Assembly (NCBI GenBank): GCA_025936045.1
Contig: JAICUB010000007.1
Location: forward strand, 120,787 to 184,786
Length of the DNA stretch: 64,000 bases
From: Polyangiaceae bacterium
GTDB lineage: Bacteria > Myxococcota_A > Polyangia > Polyangiales > Polyangiaceae
Reading direction: 5' to 3'
Positions 25,204 to 33,649 of this stretch are shown here, piece after piece. Numbering within the stretch: position 1 is the stretch's first letter; each line of letters opens with the position of its first letter. The notes below the pieces were generated by a model. It saw nothing but the letters and a program-made list of their open reading frames with translations, searched no databases and was not told the DNA's origin. A program made the translations under genes and the position numbers.

Positions 25204-26553
25204 TCAGCCGGGGACGGAGTCTTCGCGGGCGCGGGGCGGCGGCTCGCTGCCGGCGTAACTCTTGAGCTTGCGGTAGAGCGTCTTGCGATCGAGCTTCAGG
25301 ATGCGCGACGCGAGCGCGCGGTTGCCGTCGACCGCGGAGAGGGTGCTCAGGATGTGCGCGCGCTCGACCACCTCGAGCGACTTCAGGCTCTCGGGCGAAG
25401 GCGACACCTTGCGCTGACCGAGCGGCGCGGGCAAATCCGAGGTGCCCACGTGATCGGCCGCCGCGACGGTGACCGCCGCCGTGATGCAGTGTTCGAGCTC
25501 GCGCACGTTGCCCGGCCAATCATGCGCCATCAGCACACGCGCGGCGCCCGGCGTGAGGCCGAGCAGGGGCCGTTCTGCGGTCGAGGCGCGACGAATGAAA
25601 TACTGCGCGAGCAAGAGCACGTCGTGACCGCGCTCGGACAGAGCCGGCGTGCGCACGGTGATGACGTTCAAGCGGAAATAGAGGTCCTCGCGGAAACGGC
25701 CGGCCCGCACCTCGTGCTCGAGATCGCGACTGGTCGCGGCGACGACGCGCGCGTCGAACGGAATCTCCTTGCCTTGACCGAGCGGGCGCACGCTGCGCTC
25801 CTGCAGCGCGCGCAGGAGCTTTGCCTGGAGCTCGAGCGGCATTTCCGCGACGTCGTCGAGGAACAACGTGCCGCCCGAAGCCTGCAGCAAGAGCCCGTCG
25901 CGATCCTGCACCGCGCCCGAGAAGGCGCCGCGCGTATGGCCGAAAAATTCGCTCTCCACGAGATGCTTCGGGATCGCACCGCAAGCGACGGCGACGAACG
26001 GACCCGAGCGCCGCGGACCGGCGTCATGCAGCGCCCGTGCGACGAGGTCCTTCCCGCTGCCGCTCGGACCGGTGACGAGCACCGTGATGTCCGACAGCGC
26101 GACGCGTGCGATGCGCGCGCGGAGCTTCACCATCACCGGGCTCTCACCGAGGATCTGCGGGATGATCTCCGGTGCGGTCGGTGTCTCCGCGAGCCGCAAA
26201 AGTTCCGCTTCGAGACGGCGTCGCTCCACCGTCGCATCCACGGCCGCGATGAGCGCGCGCCCATCCTCGATAGAGACGAGATCCTGAGCGCCGGCGTGAA
26301 TCGCCGCGACGACGTCCGCAATGAGCGGCTGGCTCGCGACGACGACGACGCGCGGCACGCTCGGCGGGAGGCCTTCGACGTCGAGCGTCCGCGTGCTCGC
26401 ACACGAGACCACAATCACGTCGGTGTTGCCGATTTCTCCGATTTGGCTGCGCGGGGCGCGAAAAACTGCGTACTTCTGCGCCAGATCGCGCTCTATCCGC
26501 GCCGAGACCAAATTTAGCTCGTCGAGTAGCAGGAGCGTAGGCAGGGAGGACAC
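25204..26553 (-). CDS. NtrC-type sigma-54 activator with degenerate receiver
   Basis: 449 aa from GTG at 26553. Residues about 1-115 have receiver-like length and hydrophobic pattern, but the phospho-acceptor position reads DVIVVSC without Asp, so it is probably not phosphorylated in the usual way. The AAA+ domain has Walker A GPSGSGKD and the sigma-54 loop as GAFSGA (209-214) instead of the canonical GAFTGA. A Fis-type helix-turn-helix ends the protein (NRALASRILKLDRKTLYRKL). The start is uncertain: an in-frame ATG at 26775 would overlap the divergent kinase gene. Divergent from a receiver-PAS-kinase gene with only 53 bases between starts. Confidence 0.85.
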   Translation of the reverse strand: MSSLPTLLLLDELNLVSARIERDLAQKYAVFRAPRSQIGEIGNTDVIVVSCASTRTLDVEGLPPSVPRVVVVASQPLIADVVAAIHAGAQDLVSIEDGRALIAAVDATVERRRLEAELLRLAETPTAPEIIPQILGESPVMVKLRARIARVALSDITVLVTGPSGSGKDLVARALHDAGPRRSGPFVAVACGAIPKHLVESEFFGHTRGAFSGAVQDRDGLLLQASGGTLFLDDVAEMPLELQAKLLRALQERSVRPLGQGKEIPFDARVVAATSRDLEHEVRAGRFREDLYFRLNVITVRTPALSERGHDVLLLAQYFIRRASTAERPLLGLTPGAARVLMAHDWPGNVRELEHCITAAVTVAAADHVGTSDLPAPLGQRKVSPSPESLKSLEVVERAHILSTLSAVDGNRALASRILKLDRKTLYRKLKSYAGSEPPPRAREDSVPG

Positions 26554-26606
26554 CGTACCAATGTTCCACTGAACGGGCTCACCGGGCAACCGCCTAGGAG
26601 CGGCAG

Positions 26607-28397
26607 ATGTGCCTCTCGTGTGCGCCCCCGGGCGCCGCGATGCGTTGCTCGAGGACGGCGTGTGGCCGGCGATGTGTAGCTTTTGGCCCCGCTCGAGTTC
26701 CTCCACGCCCACATTCGAGCACGCGGCACGGGCACGATTCCTGCTACGCAGAAAGACCCTCACTGGCCCATTCACAAGGAACCCAACCGAGCGGCGGGGA
26801 CACGACGCGGGAGGGGGCCCTCGAAGCCTCTCCGGCGGACCCCGAGCCCGAGCTCGTCAACGTTTTGGTCGTCGACGATCGGCGGGCGGATCTGACGGCG
26901 ATTCGCGCCGTGCTCGAGCTACCCGGCTACAACGTGATCACGGCGGGCTCGGGCGGCGAAGCCCTGCGCGTGCTTTTCGAGCACGATTTCGCTGTGATCC
27001 TGCTCGACGTCAACATGCCGGGCATGGACGGCTTCGAGATCGCCGCCGCGATCAAACAGCGTGAACGTTCGCGCCTCACGCCGATCGTGTTTTTGACGGC
27101 GGAAGGCGTCGACCTGAAGCGCCTCTATCGCGCGTATTCCGTGGGAGCCATCGACTACCTCGAGAAGCCCGCCGACCCCGATGTCGTGCGCGCCAAGGTC
27201 GCCGTTTTCGCCGACCTCTATCGCAAGGAGCTGAAGCTCCGCCGTCAGGCGCTGACGCTGCAGGAAGCCGAACGACGAGAGCGCGCTCTCGAGCGCGCCG
27301 AGCTCCAGCTCGTCGCCGAGCGACGTTACCGAAACCTCGCCGAGTCGATCCCCGAGATCGTGTGGACGGCGACGCCCGACGGACAGCTCGACTACTGCAA
27401 TCGCCGCTGGCGGGAGTACACGGGCATGGAGTTCGAGGCCACGCGCGGGCACGGCTTCTTGAAGGCTATCCACGTCGCCGACGCGGCCGAGGCGCGGCGC
27501 CGTTGGCTCGACTGCGTGGCGCATCCGGGGCCATATACGGCCGAATGCCGGCTCCGGCGCGCCGACGGCCAATACCGCTATCACCTTTGCCGCGCCGTGC
27601 CCGAGTGCGACGCGGAGGGGCGCGTGCTCGCGTGGCTCGGCACGTTCGCTGATTTTCACGATCTGAAGCAGGCGATCGGCGCGCGCGACGAATTCATGGC
27701 GATGGCGTCACACGAGCTTCGCACTCCGCTCACGGCGCTCAAGCTCCGGCTCCAGAGCATGCAGCGAAGCTCGCCGCCGGGCGAAGCGCTACGCACGAAG
27801 CTCGACGGCGCGATGCGGCAAACCGGACGGCTCGAGCGACTCATCGACAACCTGCTCGACGTCTCGCGCATCACGACGGGTGTGCTCGAGCTCCGCCTCG
27901 AGCACTTCGACGCGTGTGTGCTCGTACGCGAAGTTGCCGAGCGCTTTGCGACGGACGCCGAGCGCGCGAACGTGACGATCGAGCTCGTATTGCCGCCGAG
28001 TCTGGACGTGAGCTGGGATCGGGTGCGGGTCGATCAAGCGCTCGGCAACCTGCTCTCGAACGCGCTCAGGTATCGGGAGCGGGGCCCCGTCCGGATGGCA
28101 CTCTCGAGCTCGGCTAGCTCGGCGCACTTGAGCGTCGAGGGCGGCAGTCCCATCGCCCCGGCGACCCTCCCGCAGCTCTTCGAGCGCTTCGGCCGCACCT
28201 CGGGGATTCGCTCGCACGGCGGGCTCGGGGTGGGGCTGTTCCTGACCCGTCAGATCGCAGAGGCGCACGGGGGCGGAATCGCACTTACGAGTCCCGATGG
28301 AGTGCCCGTATTCAGCTTGGACCTACCGCTCCATGCACCCGCCACGGCACCCGAGGAGACGATCGGCGACGCGGAAGAAAGCGGCGGCGTTGCATAG
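26607..28397 (+). CDS. Receiver-PAS-histidine kinase
   Basis: 596 aa soluble protein. An unconserved N-terminal tail of about 85 residues is followed by a receiver (about 87-205, D134 in LLDVNMPGMDG), a coiled coil, a PAS/PAC domain (about 235-355, ESIPEIVWTATPDGQLDYCN), HisKA with H369 in MASHELRTPLTAL, and HATPase_c (NLLSNALRYRERG, GGLGVGLFLTRQ). The expected G1-box aspartate is replaced (VEGGSPIAPATL), so catalytic activity may be altered. AGGAG six bases before the ATG supports this start despite the unconserved tail. Divergent from the degenerate-receiver NtrC gene. Confidence 0.88.
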   Translation: MCLSCAPPGAAMRCSRTACGRRCVAFGPARVPPRPHSSTRHGHDSCYAERPSLAHSQGTQPSGGDTTREGALEASPADPEPELVNVLVVDDRRADLTAIRAVLELPGYNVITAGSGGEALRVLFEHDFAVILLDVNMPGMDGFEIAAAIKQRERSRLTPIVFLTAEGVDLKRLYRAYSVGAIDYLEKPADPDVVRAKVAVFADLYRKELKLRRQALTLQEAERRERALERAELQLVAERRYRNLAESIPEIVWTATPDGQLDYCNRRWREYTGMEFEATRGHGFLKAIHVADAAEARRRWLDCVAHPGPYTAECRLRRADGQYRYHLCRAVPECDAEGRVLAWLGTFADFHDLKQAIGARDEFMAMASHELRTPLTALKLRLQSMQRSSPPGEALRTKLDGAMRQTGRLERLIDNLLDVSRITTGVLELRLEHFDACVLVREVAERFATDAERANVTIELVLPPSLDVSWDRVRVDQALGNLLSNALRYRERGPVRMALSSSASSAHLSVEGGSPIAPATLPQLFERFGRTSGIRSHGGLGVGLFLTRQIAEAHGGGIALTSPDGVPVFSLDLPLHAPATAPEETIGDAEESGGVA

Positions 28398-28494
28398 TGC
28401 CGCACGTCGGGCCCAATTGGGACCCATGCAGCGCCCCCCGGCGTCGGATTGAAAGGCACGGTTCGTGCGTCAACACCGAGACGAGAAGCCACCA

Positions 28495-29019
28495 ATGAGC
28501 ATGAACGTACCAGCCGATTGGGGGCGTCACGGACGCTTCTTGAGGGAACGAGCTCCGAGAATCCTGGTTGCGGACGACGATCCCGATATTCGAAGCGAGC
28601 TCGCGAGTGTCCTTTCCGAGGACGGCTTTTTGGTGGTGGAAGCGGCGGACGGCAACGAGCTCCTCGACCTCGTGGTTCACGCGGTCGCCGACCCGTCGGC
28701 ACGGCCCTTTTTCGACGCGATTGTGACGGACGTGATGATGCCGGGGTTCAGCGGCCTCGACGTGCTCACCGCCATGCGCAGCCGTACGGCGCGGGTACCC
28801 GTACTCGTGATTACGGCGTTCGGTGACGAGCGCACCATCCGCATCGCCGAGTCGCTCGGCGCCGTGGCGGTGTTCCGCAAGCCGTTCGACCTCGAGGACT
28901 TCCGGACCGCGCTCGAGAACGCGCTTGCCCACCCGGGGCACCCCCACCGGCGCAGCGGCGAGCACGAAATCGGCACCGGTTCGCACGACGGTGGCTCGAA
29001 CGGCAACGACCCCGCATAA
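28495..29019 (+). CDS. Single-domain response regulator
   Basis: 174 aa protein containing one receiver: RILVADDDPDIRSELASVL, D79 in AIVTDVMMPGFSGLDV, T in LVITAFGDERT, K in AVFRKPFDLEDF. A short His/Gly-rich tail (about residues 145-174) carries no output domain. It follows the receiver-PAS-kinase gene by about 97 bases and may be its phosphorylation partner or a relay component. The ATG at 28501 is an equally plausible start. Confidence 0.88.
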   Translation: MSMNVPADWGRHGRFLRERAPRILVADDDPDIRSELASVLSEDGFLVVEAADGNELLDLVVHAVADPSARPFFDAIVTDVMMPGFSGLDVLTAMRSRTARVPVLVITAFGDERTIRIAESLGAVAVFRKPFDLEDFRTALENALAHPGHPHRRSGEHEIGTGSHDGGSNGNDPA

Positions 29020-29096
29020 CGGAACCAAAGACACGGGGGGCGCGCCCCACGCGGCCGCAAGATGACTACGGTCACACCAGCGCGCGCACGGGACCG

Positions 29097-29597
29097 TCAG
29101 GGGAGAGCGATCTTGTCTTCGGGGCGCGGGCGCGCGGACATGATGGTCCAGCCCGTCGGGGAGAGCTTCGCCTCCAGGCGCGTTCCCACCGGGAGCCGAG
29201 GGCTCATGGCGTCCATGTAGTCAAAGAGGCGCCCGGTCGCTTGCTGGGGCCCGATGAGCCGGAGCGCGCCGCGACGCGCCTGCGCCGCCGAGAGTGCACG
29301 GAGCAGTCGGCTGCGAACTTTCGTCTCCGACGGATCACCGCTGAACAGGTAGCTGATCGAGAGCACGTGGCCCGGCACGCGGAGCAAACGGCGAACGCGA
29401 TGCAGCACGCGCATCGCGAAGCGGCGCACCGACTCCCCGCGATTGCGCGCGATGAGATGGCTCTCTTCCGCATGCGGCGGGCGCGCGAGGAGCGCGGCCT
29501 GGAATGCCTCCGGTGACTCGAGCAGCAAAACTTCTACCTGGGAAGGGACCGGAGTGAGCCGACGCATGGGCGGACCCAAAGCAGGATCCATGCCCAC
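29097..29597 (-). CDS. Hypothetical protein, 166 aa
   Basis: 166 aa with no signal peptide or membrane segment. It is Arg-rich in the middle (NRGESVRRFAMRVLHRVRRL) with a C-terminal beta-like part (GTRLEAKLSPTGWTIMSARP). The VEVLLLESPEAFQAALLARP segment near the N-terminus suggests an alpha/beta fold. Family not recognised. The start could be the internal ATG at 29567 (MRRLTPVPSQ). Convergent with the lone response regulator. Confidence 0.6.
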   Translation of the reverse strand: MGMDPALGPPMRRLTPVPSQVEVLLLESPEAFQAALLARPPHAEESHLIARNRGESVRRFAMRVLHRVRRLLRVPGHVLSISYLFSGDPSETKVRSRLLRALSAAQARRGALRLIGPQQATGRLFDYMDAMSPRLPVGTRLEAKLSPTGWTIMSARPRPEDKIALP

Positions 29598-29872
29598 TGT
29601 AGCGAACGCGCGTCGCCCGCGGCACGCTTCACTACGCGGGGTGATTCGCGCCGCCGAGGCATTTAGCCGATCCCAAGCTACGCAGGCGCGGGCACGGCGC
29701 GCGTCGGCGGCAACCGGAGCACGGCAAGTGCCCGGTCGAGCGGCTCGCGGCGCAACGCGCGACGAAGGCGGCGGTTCCCTGCCGCGCCGTCACGACATTC
29801 GTGCCGCTCGCTCGGGTCAAAAAGCTACTGCGTGGCGCATGCTCGCGTCGCGCTCAGGGCACGGCTTGATCG
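29598..29872. other. Intergenic region, no gene seen
   Basis: 275 bases between the divergent starts of the 166 aa hypothetical gene and the ECF sigma gene. Short frames here lack coding character. It presumably contains both promoters; none could be identified with confidence. Confidence 0.4.
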
Positions 29873-30610
29873 ATGGTCAAAAGCAGAGGTTCGAAGGGCG
29901 CGGCGGAGCATCCATCCGAACCCGGCGAGCCCGAGCTCGTCAGCCTGCTCCTCGCAGGTGACCGCCAGGCGTTCGCGCATTTGATGCGACAAAACCACCA
30001 GCGCCTGTTCCGCGTGGCCCGGTCCATCGTGCTCGAGCACGCGGAAGCGGAGGACGTGGTGCAGACCGCGTACCTCGCCGCCTTTCGCGGCGTGACGCGC
30101 TTCGCCGGACGCTCGTCGCTGGCCACCTGGCTCACGCGCATCGTGATCAACGAGGCGCTCGCGCGCCGGCGGGAGCGCGTGCGTTACGGGCGCTTCGCGA
30201 ACGCCGACGGGCTCGCGGAAGAGCTCGGCGATCGTGCCTCGAGCCCGGAGGACAGCGCATCGCTGCAGGAGCTCACGCGCCTCGCCGAGTCGGCCATCGA
30301 CGGCCTGCCCGCGAATTACCGGCTGGTGCTCATGCTCCGGCAGGTCGAAGGCTTGAGCGGGCAAGAGACCGCGACCTCGCTCGGCGTCACGGCAGAGGTC
30401 GTGCGCGTTCGGCTGCATCGGGCTCGCGCCATGCTGCGCGAGCAGCTGCTGCGCGAGTTGAGTTACCCGAGCTCGAATACGAGTACTTCGGCGCTCGAAG
30501 CGTGCTCGATGCGCACGCTTTTTTCGTCGGAAATCGCGGCGCCGTCGCCGGTCTCGAGTTTCGTCCCGTTCACGCTCGCGCGCCCGCGAACGACCTGCAC
30601 CCAAGCGTGA
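29873..30610 (+). CDS. ECF sigma factor with antisense-overlapping C-terminal tail
   Basis: 245 aa. Region 2 covers about residues 25-95 (DRQAFAHLMRQNHQRLFRVA, EAEDVVQTAYLAAF, SLATWLTRIVINEALARRR) and region 4 about 140-195 (GLPANYRLVLMLRQVEGLSG, VTAEVVRVRLHRARAMLREQ). ECF proteins normally end here. In this case the frame runs about 48 residues further, entirely antisense to the end of the convergent pirin gene, with low-complexity Ser/Thr sequence. A one-base slip near 30455-30461 would give an immediate TGA, so the tail may be an artefact or a recent stop loss. No anti-sigma gene adjoins it. Confidence 0.82.
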   Translation: MVKSRGSKGAAEHPSEPGEPELVSLLLAGDRQAFAHLMRQNHQRLFRVARSIVLEHAEAEDVVQTAYLAAFRGVTRFAGRSSLATWLTRIVINEALARRRERVRYGRFANADGLAEELGDRASSPEDSASLQELTRLAESAIDGLPANYRLVLMLRQVEGLSGQETATSLGVTAEVVRVRLHRARAMLREQLLRELSYPSSNTSTSALEACSMRTLFSSEIAAPSPVSSFVPFTLARPRTTCTQA

Positions 30611-31161
30611 CGACCGCTCGCGAGCGACAACTCCGCCGACTCGTCGCCGTCGAAGAGGCCGGCGTAGAGGCTCGCATCCGCGTGGATCGTCACGCTGCCG
30701 TCGCGGCCGTCGGGCGTCGCGACGGCACGGAGGCGCCCGCGCTTGTCGACTTCGGCGAAGCTCTTCTGCTCGTAGCTCGGCGGCACCTCGAGCACCGACG
30801 GGAGCAGCCAGATTTGAAGAAAATGGACGAGCTCGTTCGGCGATTGATTGCGCTCGCTGTGCCGCACGCCGGTGCCCGCGCTCATGCGTTGCACGTCGCC
30901 CGGCCTGATCACCGAGCCGGTACCCGTGGAGTCGTCGTGACGAAGCGCGCCCTCGAGCACGTAGGAGATGATCTCCATTTCGCGGTGGCCGTGCGTGCCG
31001 AAGCCGTGGCCGGGCAGCACGCGGTCTTCGTTGATGACCCGCAGGCTTCGAAAGCCCATGTGCGCCGGGTCGTAATAGTCGGCGAAGGAGAAGGTGTGGT
31101 GTGAGTCGAGCCAGCCGTGGTTCTCGTGGCCGCGCTCGGCGGCTTTGCGAAGGGTCAGCAT
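30463..31161 (-). CDS. Pirin family protein (YhaK-like bicupin)
   Basis: 232 aa double-cupin protein. N-terminal cupin motifs HHTFSFADYYDPAHMGFR, then PGHGFGTHGHREMEIISYVL with the metal-ligand set H-x-H and E, and VQRMSAGTGVRHSERN giving the last His. Pirins of this type bind a divalent metal and some cleave quercetin or sense redox state. The length is typical. Its last 148 bases are overlapped in antisense by the extended ECF sigma frame. Confidence 0.92.
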   Translation of the reverse strand: MLTLRKAAERGHENHGWLDSHHTFSFADYYDPAHMGFRSLRVINEDRVLPGHGFGTHGHREMEIISYVLEGALRHDDSTGTGSVIRPGDVQRMSAGTGVRHSERNQSPNELVHFLQIWLLPSVLEVPPSYEQKSFAEVDKRGRLRAVATPDGRDGSVTIHADASLYAGLFDGDESAELSLASGRHAWVQVVRGRASVNGTKLETGDGAAISDEKSVRIEHASSAEVLVFELG

Positions 31162-31240
31162 GGAGCGCTCCTCGGTCGGGCACCGAACCTAGCACTCGCT
31201 TGCCAGCACGGCCCCGCCGGCTTAGGCAGCGGCGCCTTCC

Positions 31241-32626
31241 GTGGAGACCGCTTCCTTTCGCAGGCTCGCGCGCGAGCTCGCCGGCCTCGCCTTCGGTTTT
31301 GCGGTCGCTTTGCCCGCCGGAGCAGAGGAGCCGAGCGTCCCGGCACCGGCACCGACCGCCGAGGCACCGCCGCCGCCAGCGCCCGCTCGAGCCCGGGAAT
31401 GGGTGAGCCTCCATTATCAAGCCGTAGCGGCGACGCAGGCACATCCGGCCTTTAGCGCCAGATACTCGGGCGCAAACAGCCTGAGCCCGGACGCCGAAGC
31501 GGCCACCGCGATGGTCATGAACCTAGCGCTCGACCTGCGGCTCTGGCGCAACGCCGAAGTGATTTTCGACCCCGAGCTCAGCGGCGGGCGCGGCCTCAGC
31601 CGAACGCTCGGCGTGGCCGCGTTTCCGAGCGGCATCGTGTATCGCGTCGGTAACCCGAGCCCCACGCTCTATCTCGCTCGACTCGCGCTCCGGCAGCGCT
31701 TCGATCTCGGCGGCGGCAAGGTCGCTACCGAGGCCGGCGCGAACCAGCTCGCCGGCACGCACGCTCGCAACACGCTCACGTTCACCGCGGGCCGCCTGGC
31801 CGTCACGGACGTGTTCGACGGCAATCGCTACGCCCACGACGCAACCACGCAGTTTTTCGATTGGGCGCTGTTCGCCTCCGGCGCCTGGGATTACCCCGCC
31901 GATACTCGTGGCTACACCTGGGGCGTGCTCGGAGATCTCTCCGTCGGCGCGTACTCGCTCCGCTCCGGCATCGCGCTCTTGCCGAAGTACGGCAATCTGC
32001 TCGAAATGGAGTGGAACGTCGCGAAGGCGCGCGCGCTCATGCTCGAGGGCGAGGCCCGCTACGAGCTCGGCGAGCGGCCGGGCAGCGCGCGCGTGATCCT
32101 GTTCGCGAATCAGGCTCGCATGGGCAACTACCGCGAGGCCGTCGACGATCCGGCGGCGCGCTTCGACGTGACGGCCACGCGCGCCGACGGCCGGAAGAAG
32201 TACGGCGTAGCCGTTAGCGTCGACCAGGAGCTCACCGATTCGCTCGGTGCCTTCTTGCGCGCGAGCTTCAACGACGGCCAGAACGAAACCTGGGCGTTCA
32301 CGGAAATCGATCGCTCGCTCGCGTTCGGCCTGGTGCAGGGCGGCGCGCCGTGGCGGCGCCCGGCGGACGAAGCCGGCGCGGCCGTCGTGATCGACGGACT
32401 CGCGCCGTGGCACCGGCGCTACCTCGAAGCCGGCGGTTACGGGTTCCTGCTCGGCGACGGCGGGCTCAGCTACGGCCCCGAGGTCGAGGGCGACGTTTAC
32501 TACAAGGCTCAACTCACACCGGAGCTCGCGCTCTCGGGCGTGTATCAGCCGCTCGTGAACCCCGGCTACAATCGCGATCGCGGCCCGGTCCACGTGTTTT
32601 CGGGCCGCGTGCGCGTCGCGTTCTGA
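31241..32626 (+). CDS. OprB-like carbohydrate-selective porin
   Basis: 461 aa. A signal peptide (LAGLAFGFAVALPAGAEEP) and a short Pro/Ala linker are followed by an OprB-type barrel: WVSLHYQAVAATQAHPAFSA, ALDLRLWRNAEVIFDPELSG, GLSRTLGVAAFPSGIVYRVG, DNA positions 32540-32626 ending in VHVFSGRVRVAF. OprB-family porins admit sugars across the outer membrane. It starts with GTG. It shares the strand with the Cys-rich lipoprotein 12 bases downstream. Family call good; the sugar is unknown. Confidence 0.88.
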   Translation: METASFRRLARELAGLAFGFAVALPAGAEEPSVPAPAPTAEAPPPPAPARAREWVSLHYQAVAATQAHPAFSARYSGANSLSPDAEAATAMVMNLALDLRLWRNAEVIFDPELSGGRGLSRTLGVAAFPSGIVYRVGNPSPTLYLARLALRQRFDLGGGKVATEAGANQLAGTHARNTLTFTAGRLAVTDVFDGNRYAHDATTQFFDWALFASGAWDYPADTRGYTWGVLGDLSVGAYSLRSGIALLPKYGNLLEMEWNVAKARALMLEGEARYELGERPGSARVILFANQARMGNYREAVDDPAARFDVTATRADGRKKYGVAVSVDQELTDSLGAFLRASFNDGQNETWAFTEIDRSLAFGLVQGGAPWRRPADEAGAAVVIDGLAPWHRRYLEAGGYGFLLGDGGLSYGPEVEGDVYYKAQLTPELALSGVYQPLVNPGYNRDRGPVHVFSGRVRVAF

Positions 32627-32638
32627 GCGAGCATCAGG

Positions 32639-33202
32639 ATGTCCCCCCCTTCCGCCCTCGCCTCACGCCGCCACGCCGCGGCGCTGTTTTTCGCGGTCGC
32701 CTCGGTCTCGGCCGCGCTCGCGGGCTGCGACTCGACCGCCGACACCGTGTGTCAGGACATCGCGAATTGTTCGCACGGCGGGAGCGACGATTGGGTCACC
32801 GCCTGTCAGACCCAAGCTGACGACCTCGCGGCCGAAGCCGAGAGCTCGGGCTGCAAGCCGGCGTACGACGGGTACTTCTCGTGCGCGGAGGCTCACTTCG
32901 AGTGCCACGGGAACGAGAGCCGCTTCGACGGCTGCGACGCGCGCAAGGGCGCGCTCGATGCGTGTCTCGCCGCCGGTCGTGCACGGAACGCCTGCGGCGA
33001 GCTCGACGCCAAACTCACCGCCTGCGGCACGTCGACCCCGCCAGCGTCGGACGCCCCCACCGACGACACGACGCTCGAGCCGTGCACGACCGGCGGCGTG
33101 TGTTCCGCGCAGTGCTACACGACGTCCATCATCGACGTCTGCGCCCCGAAGCCGGCCGAGCTCTCGGCCTTCGCCGCTTGCGCCAGCCACTGCGTGCCGT
33201 AG
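32639..33202 (+). CDS. Cys-rich lipoprotein
   Basis: 187 aa. Lipoprotein signal ends at SAALAGCDS. The mature protein has about 15 cysteines in a helical-looking array (DTVCQDIANCSHGG, AESSGCKPAYDGYFSCAEAH, FDGCDARKGALDACLAAGR) and ends FAACASHCVP. This general pattern of paired Cys helices is common in secreted myxobacterial proteins of unknown role. Likely co-transcribed with the OprB-like porin (12-base gap). Confidence 0.72.
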   Translation: MSPPSALASRRHAAALFFAVASVSAALAGCDSTADTVCQDIANCSHGGSDDWVTACQTQADDLAAEAESSGCKPAYDGYFSCAEAHFECHGNESRFDGCDARKGALDACLAAGRARNACGELDAKLTACGTSTPPASDAPTDDTTLEPCTTGGVCSAQCYTTSIIDVCAPKPAELSAFAACASHCVP

Positions 33203-33242
33203 CGCGTTCGCGCAGAACGGCGCTCGAAGTCCGGCAGGGGAC

Positions 33243-33267
33243 GGCGGCGCGGGTTCACCACGCCGCC
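33243..33267. terminator. Weak hairpin between convergent genes
   Basis: GGCGGCG / CGCCGCC, a 7-base stem with an 11-base loop, in the gap between the Cys-rich lipoprotein stop and the small minus-strand gene. Position suggests a terminator; the evidence is modest. Confidence 0.3.
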
Positions 33268-33289
33268 GCCCCCGCCATTCCCACCGGGC

Positions 33290-33457
33290 CTAGCTCGCGC
33301 GCGGTCCCGCCGCCTGCATGCGCACGCGTCCCGCGCGGGGCTGCACCACCTGCACCCGCACGGGCTCTACCTCCACGACACGGCCAGCCGGGAGCGCTCC
33401 GTACTTCGACTTCAGAATGAACACCCGAGGGGGTTTCGGTACGGCGCGCTTGAGCAT
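33290..33457 (-). CDS. Small basic protein (55 aa)
   Basis: 55 aa, basic and Val/Pro-rich: MLKRAVPKPPRVFILKSKYG at the start and VVEVEPVRVQVVQPRAGRVR later, a pattern that could form a small beta barrel. The start at 33457 is supported by AGGAG eight bases upstream; a longer frame from 33505 lacks a ribosome site. Family unknown. It lies downstream of the sigma factor gene on the same strand with about 190 bases between. Confidence 0.5.
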   Translation of the reverse strand: MLKRAVPKPPRVFILKSKYGALPAGRVVEVEPVRVQVVQPRAGRVRMQAAGPRAS

Positions 33458-33649
33458 GCTGGTCACTCCTCGAAGGAAGGCGAGCGGCGGTAGAGCAAAC
33501 GCCATGCCGAGCGAAATTCACGACAAATCGCGAAAACTTCCGCGCCGGGGTGTGGTTGCGGGGGTAACGGCTGTGCCAACGGAGACGCGCAACGCTGCAC
33601 ACTTGCGTAACTCGCGCCGGCGCCGCCGTCGGTCGAGTCGGGGCGCGGT

